12,488 bases of DNA, from NCBI GenBank assembly GCA_003695205.1, contig RFIO01000193.1:1-12488 (forward strand). Direction: 5' to 3'. The position numbers were made by a program, and so were the translations under genes. Source of the stretch: Deltaproteobacteria bacterium (GTDB lineage: Bacteria > Desulfobacterota > Desulfuromonadia > Desulfuromonadales > Geothermobacteraceae). The notes under the pieces are model-generated. The model made no database searches. It was not told where the DNA came from and saw only the letters and a program-made list of their open reading frames with translations. The number at the start of each line of letters is the position of its first letter. The first letter of the stretch is position 1. This document shows positions 1 through 6,479 of the stretch, piece after piece.

Positions 1-1
1 C

Positions 2-856
2 GCCGGGCTCTGCCTGAAAAGCGGCAACGCCGTCATCCTGCGCGGCGGCTCCGAAGCCTTCCATTCCAACAGCGCCATCGGCCGGGTGCTGGGCGCCCAA
101 CTGGAGCGCTTCGGCCTGCCGGCGGCGGCCATCCAGGTGGTGCCGGTGACCGACCGCGCCGCGGTGACCGAGCTGCTGAAGCTGGAGGAGGATATCGACC
201 TGGTGATCCCGCGCGGCGGCGAGGGACTGATCCGCTTCGTCGCCGAGCACTCGCGCATCCCGGTCATCAAGCACTACAAGGGGGTCTGCCACGTCTATGT
301 CGACGCCGAGGCCGATTTCGCCATGGCCGAACGCATCGTGCTCAACGCCAAGACCCAGCGCCCCGGGGTGTGCAACGCCCTGGAAACCCTGCTGATCCAC
401 AAGGATATCGCCGAAACCTTCGTGCCGCGCATTGTCGACGCCCTGCGCGCGGCCGGTGTGGAGGTGCGCGGCTGTTCGATCGTGCGCGAATTCGCCCCCG
501 ACGCCCTGGAGGCGAGCGAGGAGGACTGGGAGGCCGAATACCTCGACCTGATCCTGGCGGTGAAGGTGGTCGACAATCTCGACGAGGCGGTCGACCACAT
601 CAATCGCTACGGCTCGCTGCACACCGAAGCGATCGTCACCCGCAGCTACCAGGCGTCCCGGGAATTTCTGCGCCGGGTCAACTCCAGCACCGTGGTGGTC
701 AACGCCTCGACCCGCTTCGCCGACGGCGGCCAGCTCGGCCTCGGCGCCGAGATCGGCATATCAACCACCAAGCTGCACTCCTTCGGCCCCATGGGCCTGG
801 AGGATCTGACCACCCGCAAGTTCGTCGTCCTGGGCGAGGGACAGATCCGGGAATGA
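2..856 (+). CDS. proA: Gamma-glutamyl phosphate reductase, 5'-truncated by window edge
   Basis: ProA reduces gamma-glutamyl phosphate to glutamate-5-semialdehyde with NADPH, the second step of proline synthesis in the cytoplasm. The reading frame is open from base 2 and gives 284 residues before TGA; the family is usually about 415-420 residues, so roughly 130 N-terminal residues lie outside the window. Visible family marks are LRGGSEAFHSN near the left edge, the segment VIPRGGEGLI, the catalytic cysteine in PGVCNALETLL (Cys codon 371-373) and the conserved end ADGGQLGLGAEIGIST...GPMGLEDLTT. An internal GTG at 86 is not the start, because the homologous sequence continues upstream of it. nadD starts 10 bases after the stop. 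In related genomes proB and obg normally lie upstream, but that cannot be checked here. Identification is secure. Confidence 0.97.
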   Translation, partial: AGLCLKSGNAVILRGGSEAFHSNSAIGRVLGAQLERFGLPAAAIQVVPVTDRAAVTELLKLEEDIDLVIPRGGEGLIRFVAEHSRIPVIKHYKGVCHVYVDAEADFAMAERIVLNAKTQRPGVCNALETLLIHKDIAETFVPRIVDALRAAGVEVRGCSIVREFAPDALEASEEDWEAEYLDLILAVKVVDNLDEAVDHINRYGSLHTEAIVTRSYQASREFLRRVNSSTVVVNASTRFADGGQLGLGAEIGISTTKLHSFGPMGLEDLTTRKFVVLGEGQIRE

Positions 857-866
857 GTCCGGGACG

Positions 867-1520
867 ATGAAGACCGGCATTCTCGGCGGCACCTTCGACC
901 CGATCCACTTCGGCCACCTGCGCATCGCCGAAGAGGCGCGCGAGCGTCTGCAGCTCGACCGGGTCCTCTTCCTGGTGGCCAACGTGCCGCCCCACAAGAC
1001 CGGGCGGCCGACCAGCCCCTTCGCCAGCCGCCTGGCCCTGGTCGAGGCCGCCGTTGCCGACCATCCCGGCTTTGAAGCCTGCGCCATGGAGGCCGACCAT
1101 CCTGGTCCCAACTACTCGGTTGACACCCTGGCGCGCCTGCGCCGGACATACCCGGACGACAGCTTCTATTTCATCATCGGCGCCGACTCCTTCCGCGACC
1201 TGCCGGAGTGGAAGAACTACCAGGAAATCTTCAGCCTGACCAACCTGGTGGTGGTCGGCCGGCCGGGTCTGGAAGCCATGGATCCTGCCTCCGGTCTTCC
1301 CGTTGCGGCCCAAAAACAGTTCTGCTATAGTGGCTCACCCGAAAAATGGCGCCACACCAGCGGAAACTGGCTGTTTTTCATCGAAGACACCGGGCTTGAC
1401 ATCTCGTCGACCCGGTTGCGCGCCATGGTCGCCGAACGACGTTCCATCCGGTACCTGGTCCCCGAACCGGTCCGTCAGCTGATCGAGCGGGACGGCCTCT
1501 ACCGGATCCAGAAAGGATAG
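867..1520 (+). CDS. nadD: Nicotinate-nucleotide adenylyltransferase
   Basis: NadD transfers AMP from ATP to nicotinate mononucleotide to make deamido-NAD in cytoplasmic NAD synthesis. The 217-residue protein has the nucleotidyltransferase signature GGTFDPIHFGH at residues 7-17, the substrate-binding VPPHK at 40-44, FIIGADSF and W in the middle, VVVGRPG, and the second signature ISSTRLR at 179-185 followed by the family's typical SIRYLVPEPV...LY end. Length is normal for the family. The ATG at 867 places GGTFDP at the expected distance from the N-terminus; only a weak purine stretch (GGGACG) precedes it, so coupling to proA translation is likely. The stretch around 1300-1390 is more AT-rich than its surroundings and codes for a variable loop; it also contains promoter-like and hairpin-like sequence described separately. 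Confidence 0.97.
   Translation: MKTGILGGTFDPIHFGHLRIAEEARERLQLDRVLFLVANVPPHKTGRPTSPFASRLALVEAAVADHPGFEACAMEADHPGPNYSVDTLARLRRTYPDDSFYFIIGADSFRDLPEWKNYQEIFSLTNLVVVGRPGLEAMDPASGLPVAAQKQFCYSGSPEKWRHTSGNWLFFIEDTGLDISSTRLRAMVAERRSIRYLVPEPVRQLIERDGLYRIQKG
1303..1331 (+). promoter_or_regulatory. Possible sigma-70 promoter inside nadD
   Basis: TTGCGG at 1303-1308 is followed after 17 bases by TATAGT at 1326-1331, itself preceded by TG one base upstream (extended -10 form, TGCTATAGT). The -10 matches the consensus at five of six positions, the -35 at three of six. A start near 1338 would give a leader of about 190 bases to rsfS, or a very short RNA if the hairpin at 1354-1378 terminates. It lies in coding sequence and could be chance. 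Confidence 0.25.
1354..1378 (+). terminator. Terminator-like hairpin inside nadD
   Basis: ACACCAG (1354-1360) pairs with CTGGcTGT (1367-1374) with one bulged C, around the loop CGGAAA, and a run of five T follows at 1374-1378. This resembles a weak intrinsic terminator or attenuator about 20 bases after the promoter-like sequence at 1303-1331. The stem is short and sits inside nadD, so its function is uncertain. Confidence 0.2.
1513..1517 (+). promoter_or_regulatory. Ribosome binding site supporting the TTG start of rsfS
   Basis: AAGGA lies within the last codons of nadD, 10 bases before the TTG at 1528. It supports that unusual start; no ATG or GTG in the frame would give a full-length RsfS. 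Confidence 0.5.
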
Positions 1521-1527
1521 CGACATC

Positions 1528-1890
1528 TTGCAACCGAAAGAGCTGGCCATCAGCTGCGCCGGACTGGCGCTCGACAAGAAAGCTCTCGACCCCGTCATTC
1601 TCGAAGTTGCCGGCCTCTCCTCCCTGACTGACTACATCGTCATCATTTCGGGCACTTCCGACCGGCATGTCCAGGCCGTGGCCGAGAATGTGCGCGTCGA
1701 ACTGAAGCAGCGCCACGACATCCGGCCGCTCGCTGTCGAAGGGATGGACGAGGGCCGCTGGGTGCTGATCGACTACGGCGAGGTCATGGTCCACATCTTC
1801 CAGCCCGAAGTCCGGCAGTTCTACGACCTGGAAGGGCTGTGGAGCGAAGCCGGGGAGATCGCCCCGCCCGCGACGGAGACGGCCGGGTGA
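1528..1890 (+). CDS. rsfS: Ribosome silencing factor RsfS (YbeB/Iojap family)
   Basis: RsfS binds ribosomal protein uL14 on the large subunit and blocks subunit joining, which lowers translation during starvation. The 120-residue protein shows the family core: LALDKKALDPVILEV, the SSLTDYIVIISGTSDRHVQA block (residues about 31-50), then EGMDEGRWVLIDYGEVMVHIF...REFY-type end, here RQFYDLEGLW. Length matches the family (about 105-130). Translation starts at TTG, with AAGGA 10 bases upstream. It follows nadD by seven bases and its TGA overlaps the GTG of rlmH (GTGA, 1887-1890), so the two are translationally coupled. The nadD-rsfS-rlmH order is widespread in bacteria. Confidence 0.96.
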   Translation: MQPKELAISCAGLALDKKALDPVILEVAGLSSLTDYIVIISGTSDRHVQAVAENVRVELKQRHDIRPLAVEGMDEGRWVLIDYGEVMVHIFQPEVRQFYDLEGLWSEAGEIAPPATETAG

Positions 1891-2360
1891 AACTGCGCCT
1901 GGTCTGCGTAGGCCGGCTGTCGCAGGCCTTCATCAGCCAGGGGTGCGATGACTACCTGCAGCGGCTGAAGCGCTACCTGCCGGTGGAGGTGGTGGAACTC
2001 AAGGAAGATCGCAGCGCCAGCAAGGTGCTGCCGGAGAGGGTGCGCGAGCGCGAAGGAGACGCACTGCTCGCCCAGGTGCGGCTGCCGGGAACCGTCTGGG
2101 CCCTGGATGAGAAGGGGCGCCAGACCGACTCGGAAGGGCTGGCGCGCATGATCGAACAGGAGATGACGGCCGGCTGCCGCCACCTGAACATCCTGATCGG
2201 CGGCGCCTGGGGTCTGAGCCCCAGGGTGCGAGACCGGGCCGACCGGGTGCTGTCGCTGTCGAAACTGACCTTCACGCACCAGATGGCCCGACTGATCGCC
2301 CTCGAACAGCTCTACCGGGGGCTGACCATCATACGCAACGAACCTTACCATAACGCCTGA
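1887..2360 (+). CDS. rlmH: 23S rRNA (pseudouridine1915-N3)-methyltransferase
   Basis: RlmH is a SPOUT methyltransferase that methylates pseudouridine 1915 in helix 69 of 23S rRNA. The GTG at 1887 gives 157 residues, the usual length (about 155-160), and begins VKLRLVCVGRL as in the family. An upstream in-frame ATG at 1839 would add 16 residues that resemble nothing in RlmH and would overlap rsfS by 52 bases, so it is rejected. GGAGA at 1875-1879 sits seven bases before the GTG. The knotted C-terminal part is clear: ILIGGAWGLSPRV, LSLSKLTFTHQMAR, then EQLYRGLTIIRNEPYH. The GTGA overlap with rsfS indicates coupled translation of two ribosome-associated factors. Confidence 0.96.
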   Translation: MKLRLVCVGRLSQAFISQGCDDYLQRLKRYLPVEVVELKEDRSASKVLPERVREREGDALLAQVRLPGTVWALDEKGRQTDSEGLARMIEQEMTAGCRHLNILIGGAWGLSPRVRDRADRVLSLSKLTFTHQMARLIALEQLYRGLTIIRNEPYHNA

Positions 2361-2365
2361 CAGGC

Positions 2366-2373
2366 AGGAGGGG
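2366..2373 (+). promoter_or_regulatory. Strong ribosome binding site of the DksA-like gene
   Basis: AGGAGGGG ends two bases before the ATG at 2376, giving a near-consensus Shine-Dalgarno sequence that is stronger than those of the preceding genes. It suggests a higher translation rate for this small protein. Confidence 0.6.
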
Positions 2374-2375
2374 TC

Positions 2376-2729
2376 ATGAACCAGGAAGAACTCGACGCAG
2401 CCCGTAACGCCCTCCTGGAGATGCGCCGGCAGGTGCTCCAGGAGGCCAACGTATCGCTCAACGCCTATCGGGAGATGGGCCAGGAAAACCTGCCGGACAT
2501 CAGCGACGTCTCGGCCAACGCCGCCAACCGCAACGTGCTGCTCAACCTGAGCGAGAATTTGCGCCAGAAACTGCGCGATATCGACGCGGCTCTGGAACGC
2601 ATCGACCAGGGAGAGTACGGCGTCTGCGCCAGCTGCGAGGAGGAGATCAGTCCTGAACGGATGCGGGTGCGCCCCTTTTCGCGCTACTGCATCGAATGCA
2701 AGACGGAAATCGAAAAATTCGGCGAATAG
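2376..2729 (+). CDS. TraR/DksA-family C4 zinc-finger protein
   Basis: Members of this family bind RNA polymerase in the secondary channel and modify transcription of rRNA and amino-acid genes, often with ppGpp. The 117-residue protein has an N-terminal helix (about 3-35), a loop, a second coiled-coil helix (about 50-78) and a C-terminal C4 zinc finger with Cys84, Cys87, Cys105 and Cys108 (CASC...CIEC). Family-typical text includes ALERIDQGEYGVCASC and RVRPFSRYCIEC. The coiled-coil tip reads DISDVSA: the two acidic residues of the E. coli DksA tip motif (Asp-x-x-Asp-x-Ala) are present at 41 and 44, but the alanine position is Ser46. It is shorter than E. coli DksA (151 residues). Family membership is sure; whether it is the functional DksA or a paralogue is not decided by the sequence. 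Confidence 0.92.
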   Translation: MNQEELDAARNALLEMRRQVLQEANVSLNAYREMGQENLPDISDVSANAANRNVLLNLSENLRQKLRDIDAALERIDQGEYGVCASCEEEISPERMRVRPFSRYCIECKTEIEKFGE

Positions 2730-2737
2730 GGTACAAT
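2710..2737 (+). promoter_or_regulatory. Possible internal promoter before the LapA/LapB-like gene
   Basis: TACAAT at 2732-2737 matches five of six -10 bases; TCGAAA at 2710-2715, 16 bases upstream, matches four of six -35 bases. A start near 2744 would leave a leader of about 30 bases before the ATG at 2774. The 44-base gap after the DksA-like gene is the largest in this gene group. Support is by pattern only. Confidence 0.25.
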
Positions 2738-2773
2738 GAAGAACCAGCGGGCAACCGGCCCCGGGAGCATGCC

Positions 2774-4132
2774 ATGACGATTCTCGCCTTTTTGCTGCTG
2801 ATCATCCTCTTTCTGGCCTTCTTCATCTACTGCAACTGGCTCAATCCCGAGGATATCACCCTCGTCTACTGGCCCGACCACAGCATCACCTTTTCGCCGG
2901 CGCTGCTGATTCTCGGCTTCGTCCTGGTCGGCCTGGTGATCGGTTACGGAGCCCACATCTACAGCCTGGTCACCCACCAGTTCAAGCACTGGCGCCGCGA
3001 CCGCCAGGAGAAGAAGGCGCGCGAGATCGGCGCAGTCTATCGCGAGGGAGTCAGCCGGCTGCTCTCCGGCGACCTGAAAAAGGCCCGCGCCCTGCTGCAG
3101 AAGGTGCTTGATCGCGACCCGAAGCACATCGACACCCTGATCGCCATGGGCAGCCTCGAACTGCAGGACGGTAACGGTGAGGCCGCCATCGGTCTGCTGC
3201 AGAAGGCCCGCGACATCGACGGCAAGAACCTCGAGGTGCTGTTCAAGATGGCCACCAGCCTCGACAGCCTGGGGCGACGCGACGAGGCCGCCGACTGCTA
3301 TCGCGACATCCTGGCGCTCGAAGGCGACAACCGCAAGGCGCTGCGCAGCCTGCGCGACCTGATGATAGCCGAAGGCAACTGGGAACAGGCCCTGTCCCTG
3401 CAGAAGAAAGTTCTCAAGGTCGCCCAGGGGAGCCGGCGACTCGAGGAGGAGAAACAGCTGCTGGCACGCCTGCGCTACGAGGTCGCCCGCGCCAGGCTCG
3501 ATGACGGCAACGCCGAGGAGGCCCTGGGAACCTTCCGCGAGCTGGTCAAGGAACAGCCCGATTTCGTGCCGGCTCACGTCTCCCTCGGAGACGCGCAGAA
3601 AGCACTGGGTCGTATTGACGATGCGGTCAGCACATGGCAGCAGGGATACCGAAGCCTTGGCCGCGGCATCTTCCTCTCTCGCCTTGAAGACCACTACATG
3701 GACGCCGAAGATCCGGCCACTCTGCTGGCCTTCTACCGCGCTGCCGTCGAGGAGAAGCCTGAAGACATGATGTTGCGGCTCTTTTTCGGCAAATTCTGCC
3801 TGCGCCTTGAGATGGTCGACGAGGCCATCGACCAGCTGTATACGGTCGAAAGCGCCGGCGTCGAGTCGAGCCAGCTGAACTTCCTGCTCGGCGAGGCCTA
3901 CCGCCGCCGCGACCGCCTGCCCGAGGCGATCGACGAATACCAGAAGGCCCTGGGGACCAACCCGCACCTGCGCCTCGGCTATGTCTGCGACCAGTGCGGC
4001 GCTTCGGCATCCGAATGGCAGAGCCGTTGCGACGCCTGCGGTAGCTGGGGCAGCTTCAGCCTGATCAACCGCCAGCTGTTCCGCGATGCCCGCCCCCTCG
4101 AGGTGCGGGAGATTCATCACGGAGAAAGATAG
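2774..4132 (+). CDS. lapB: LapA-LapB fusion-like membrane TPR protein with C-terminal zinc module
   Basis: In E. coli LapA and LapB are separate inner-membrane proteins; LapB recruits FtsH to degrade LpxC and so sets lipopolysaccharide synthesis. This 452-residue protein appears to join both. Residues 3-20 and about 42-66 are hydrophobic helices separated by a short loop (NPEDITLVYW), the layout of a LapA/DUF1049 domain, followed by a basic stretch (KHWRRDRQEKKAR). Residues about 88-395 are tetratricopeptide-like helical repeats, starting YREGVSRLLSGDLKKA as in LapB. The end carries a rubredoxin-like zinc module with Cys405, Cys408, Cys419 and Cys422 (VCDQCG...RCDACGSW). The ATG at 2774 is chosen because GGGAG at 2763-2767 lies six bases upstream and hydrophobic sequence begins at once; a longer frame from 2696 would overlap the DksA-like gene. 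gpmI follows after seven bases. The LapB-like role is inferred from domain order. Confidence 0.85.
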   Translation: MTILAFLLLIILFLAFFIYCNWLNPEDITLVYWPDHSITFSPALLILGFVLVGLVIGYGAHIYSLVTHQFKHWRRDRQEKKAREIGAVYREGVSRLLSGDLKKARALLQKVLDRDPKHIDTLIAMGSLELQDGNGEAAIGLLQKARDIDGKNLEVLFKMATSLDSLGRRDEAADCYRDILALEGDNRKALRSLRDLMIAEGNWEQALSLQKKVLKVAQGSRRLEEEKQLLARLRYEVARARLDDGNAEEALGTFRELVKEQPDFVPAHVSLGDAQKALGRIDDAVSTWQQGYRSLGRGIFLSRLEDHYMDAEDPATLLAFYRAAVEEKPEDMMLRLFFGKFCLRLEMVDEAIDQLYTVESAGVESSQLNFLLGEAYRRRDRLPEAIDEYQKALGTNPHLRLGYVCDQCGASASEWQSRCDACGSWGSFSLINRQLFRDARPLEVREIHHGER

Positions 4133-4139
4133 GAATTCC

Positions 4140-5675
4140 ATGAAGGACAACCTGCGCAAACCCCTGGCCCTGGTCATCCTCGATGGCTGGGGCCAGGCCG
4201 ATTGTACCCCCACGAACGCCGTCTGCCAGGCCAGCACTCCTGTTCTCGACCGGCTGTTTGCCGAATTCCCCCACACCCAGATCGGCGCCTCGGGCGAGGA
4301 TGTCGGCCTGCCGGCCGGCCAGATGGGCAACAGTGAGGTCGGCCACCTCAATATCGGCGCCGGCCGTATCGTCTACCAGGACCTGACCCGCATTTCCAGG
4401 GCCATCGCCGACGGCGAGCTCTCGCGCAACCCGGTGCTGTGCCAGGCTATCGACAGTGTGCGCGGCAGCGGCGGCAAGTTGCACCTTTTCGGCCTGCTTT
4501 CCGACGGCGGCGTCCACTCGCACAACAGCCACCTCTACGCCCTGGTGCGCCTGGCCCGTGACCGGGGGGTGAAAGACATCTGTATCCACGCCTTCATGGA
4601 CGGACGCGACACACCGCCGCAAAGTGGAGCCGGATACCTGAAAGAACTGGAGCTTGAGCTGGAGCAAATCGGCGCCGGACGCGTCGCTACCGTCATGGGG
4701 CGCTTCTACGCCATGGACCGGGACAATCGCTGGGACCGGGTCGAGAAGGCCTGGCAGGCCCTGACCCGGGGCGAGGGGGCACCGGTCGCCTCAAGTGCCG
4801 AGGCGATCGAGTCGGCCTACGCCGCCGGCCAGACCGACGAGTTCGTGGAGCCCCGTGTCATTCAGCCGGCCGCCACCGTCACCGACGGGGACGCGGTCAT
4901 TTTCTACAACTTCCGCGCCGACCGCGCGCGCGAACTGACCCGGGCCTTCAACCAGGCCGATTTCGACGGATTCGACCGCGGCGCCGTGCCGAAGCTGTCC
5001 GCCTGGGTCTGCATGACCGAGTACGACGAGACCTTCGACCTGCCCATCGCCTTCCCGCCCGAGAGCCTGAAGGATATCCTCGGCGAGGTTCTGGCCCGGG
5101 CGGGCAAACGCCAGCTGCGTATCGCCGAAACGGAAAAGTACGCCCACGTCACTTTCTTCTTCAACGGCGGAGTCGAGGTTGCCTTCGAAAACGAAAAGAG
5201 GGTTCTCATCCCGTCTCCGAAGGACGTGGCGACCTACGACCAGAAACCGGAAATGAGCGCCTGGGAAGTGACCGAGGCGGTCGTCGATGAAATCGAAAGC
5301 GGCAGCCACGATGTCATCATCCTGAACTTCGCCAACCCGGACATGGTCGGACACACCGGCGTTCTCGACGCCGCCATCCGTGCGATGGAAACCGTCGACG
5401 CCTGCCTCGGCCGGGTAGTCGAGGCGGTGCTGGGTGCAGGCGGCGAACTGTTGATCACCGCCGACCACGGCAACTGCGAGAAGATGACCGACGAGCAGGG
5501 GCAGCCTCACACCGCCCACACCAGTGATCCGGTCGCCCTGCTGCTGGTCAGTGACCGATTCCGCCAGGCGCGCCTGAGACCGGGCATACTGGCCGATATC
5601 GCCCCGACAATGCTCAGGATGCTGGGGCTGGACAAACCGGAAGCAATGACCGGCCGCTCGCTGATCGAAACCTGA
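4140..5675 (+). CDS. gpmI: 2,3-bisphosphoglycerate-independent phosphoglycerate mutase
   Basis: GpmI interconverts 3- and 2-phosphoglycerate in glycolysis and gluconeogenesis, using two manganese ions and a phosphoserine intermediate. The 511-residue length is exactly the family norm. Motifs: LVILDGWG with metal ligand Asp15; QMGNSEVGHLNIGAGR with the phosphorylated Ser65; HSHNSHLYAL; FMDGRDTPPQS; GRFYAMDRDNRWDR; NFRADRARELT; the alkaline-phosphatase-like end with NFANPDMVGHTG and ITADHGNCEKM. The ATG at 4140 has AGGA at 4131-4134, overlapping the stop of the preceding gene; an in-frame ATG at 4086 would overlap that gene by 47 bases and adds non-homologous residues. No missing active-site residue was noticed. 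Confidence 0.98.
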   Translation: MKDNLRKPLALVILDGWGQADCTPTNAVCQASTPVLDRLFAEFPHTQIGASGEDVGLPAGQMGNSEVGHLNIGAGRIVYQDLTRISRAIADGELSRNPVLCQAIDSVRGSGGKLHLFGLLSDGGVHSHNSHLYALVRLARDRGVKDICIHAFMDGRDTPPQSGAGYLKELELELEQIGAGRVATVMGRFYAMDRDNRWDRVEKAWQALTRGEGAPVASSAEAIESAYAAGQTDEFVEPRVIQPAATVTDGDAVIFYNFRADRARELTRAFNQADFDGFDRGAVPKLSAWVCMTEYDETFDLPIAFPPESLKDILGEVLARAGKRQLRIAETEKYAHVTFFFNGGVEVAFENEKRVLIPSPKDVATYDQKPEMSAWEVTEAVVDEIESGSHDVIILNFANPDMVGHTGVLDAAIRAMETVDACLGRVVEAVLGAGGELLITADHGNCEKMTDEQGQPHTAHTSDPVALLLVSDRFRQARLRPGILADIAPTMLRMLGLDKPEAMTGRSLIET

Positions 5676-5704
5676 AGAACCGACCTCGACCGGCACGGCA
5701 TTTC

Positions 5705-5709
5705 GGAGG
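5705..5709 (+). promoter_or_regulatory. Ribosome binding site supporting the TTG start of comF
   Basis: GGAGG, within a longer purine run to 5715, lies nine bases before the TTG at 5719. It fixes this TTG as the likely start and indicates good initiation despite the rare codon. Confidence 0.55.
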
Positions 5710-5718
5710 GGGAAACCG

Positions 5719-6450
5719 TTGCTGAACACCTTACCGGCAACCCTGCTGTCACGAGCGATTGACCGGCTGTTGCCGCCGCTCTGCCCGGGGTGCGACCGAT
5801 ACCTTGACGACCAGGCGCCTTTCTGCGCCGGGTGCCTGCGGCAGCTGGAACCTCTGCCCGCGGCCCGCTGCCCCCGGTGCGCCCTCCCCTACCCGGCCCC
5901 GCTGGAAACGGGGCACATCTGCCAGGCATGTGGTGAAAATCCCCCGCCTTATGACGGTGTCAGCGCCATCGGCCCCTATCGGGGGCTGTTGCGCGACCTG
6001 GTGCACGGCCTCAAGTTCCGGCGCCTGCCCCAGGCCGACAGTGCGCTGGCCCAGCTGCTTGCCGGTCGCCTGTCGGAGGCGGCCCGGCGGTGCGACCTCG
6101 TCGCTCCCGTCCCCCTGCACCCCGGGCGCCTGCGCGAACGCAGCTTCAACCAGTCCGCCCTGATAGCCCGCAAACTGGCACGGATCCTGCATTCAAACAT
6201 TGATGCCAGACTGCTGACGCGCACCCGCCCCACCGGCCCGCAGCCGGGCCTCAGGGCCGAACAGCGACGGGTCAATCTTCGCGGTGCCTTCACCGCCCGG
6301 AAAGAGTGTTGCGGCTACAGGGTACTGCTGGTCGACGACGTCCTGACCACCGGCGCGACGGTGGCGGAGGCCGCCAGGATTCTCAAGCAGGCGGGTGCCG
6401 CCGAAGTCCAGGTCGCCGTTCTCGGCCGCGCGCCGCGCCACCTGGTGTAA
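5719..6450 (+). CDS. comF: ComF family phosphoribosyltransferase-like protein
   Basis: ComF proteins are needed for DNA uptake in naturally competent bacteria and have a type I phosphoribosyltransferase fold; the reaction, if any, is not firmly established. The 243-residue protein begins with a cysteine-rich double zinc ribbon (Cys22/Cys25, Cys36/Cys39, Cys51/Cys54, Cys68/Cys71), then YRGLLRDLVHGLKF, VAPVPLHPGRLRERSFNQS, and the PRPP-binding loop VLLVDDVLTTGAT at 202-214. This matches the family in order and length (about 220-245). The start is TTG, with GGAGG nine bases upstream. It is separated from gpmI by 43 bases and from the kinase gene by 29. No other competence gene is in the window, so a role in DNA uptake here is only an inference from the family. 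Confidence 0.93.
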   Translation: MLNTLPATLLSRAIDRLLPPLCPGCDRYLDDQAPFCAGCLRQLEPLPAARCPRCALPYPAPLETGHICQACGENPPPYDGVSAIGPYRGLLRDLVHGLKFRRLPQADSALAQLLAGRLSEAARRCDLVAPVPLHPGRLRERSFNQSALIARKLARILHSNIDARLLTRTRPTGPQPGLRAEQRRVNLRGAFTARKECCGYRVLLVDDVLTTGATVAEAARILKQAGAAEVQVAVLGRAPRHLV

Positions 6451-6479
6451 CCGGAAGAGCCCTCGGACAGGACAAGATT

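Noticed and set aside
1839..1886. Longer start for rlmH at an upstream ATG
   Set aside because: It overlaps rsfS by 52 bases and adds residues not found in the family; the GTG at 1887 gives the standard length and N-terminus.
3980..4060. The C-terminal four-cysteine module could be read as a remnant of RadA, whose zinc finger looks similar
   Set aside because: It follows TPR repeats in the same frame at the position of the LapB zinc module, and no RadA ATPase sequence follows.
2684..4351. A 555-residue open frame on the minus strand opposite the LapA/LapB-like gene and start of gpmI
   Set aside because: It mirrors the third-position GC bias of two well-supported plus-strand genes and its translation shows no recognisable motif.
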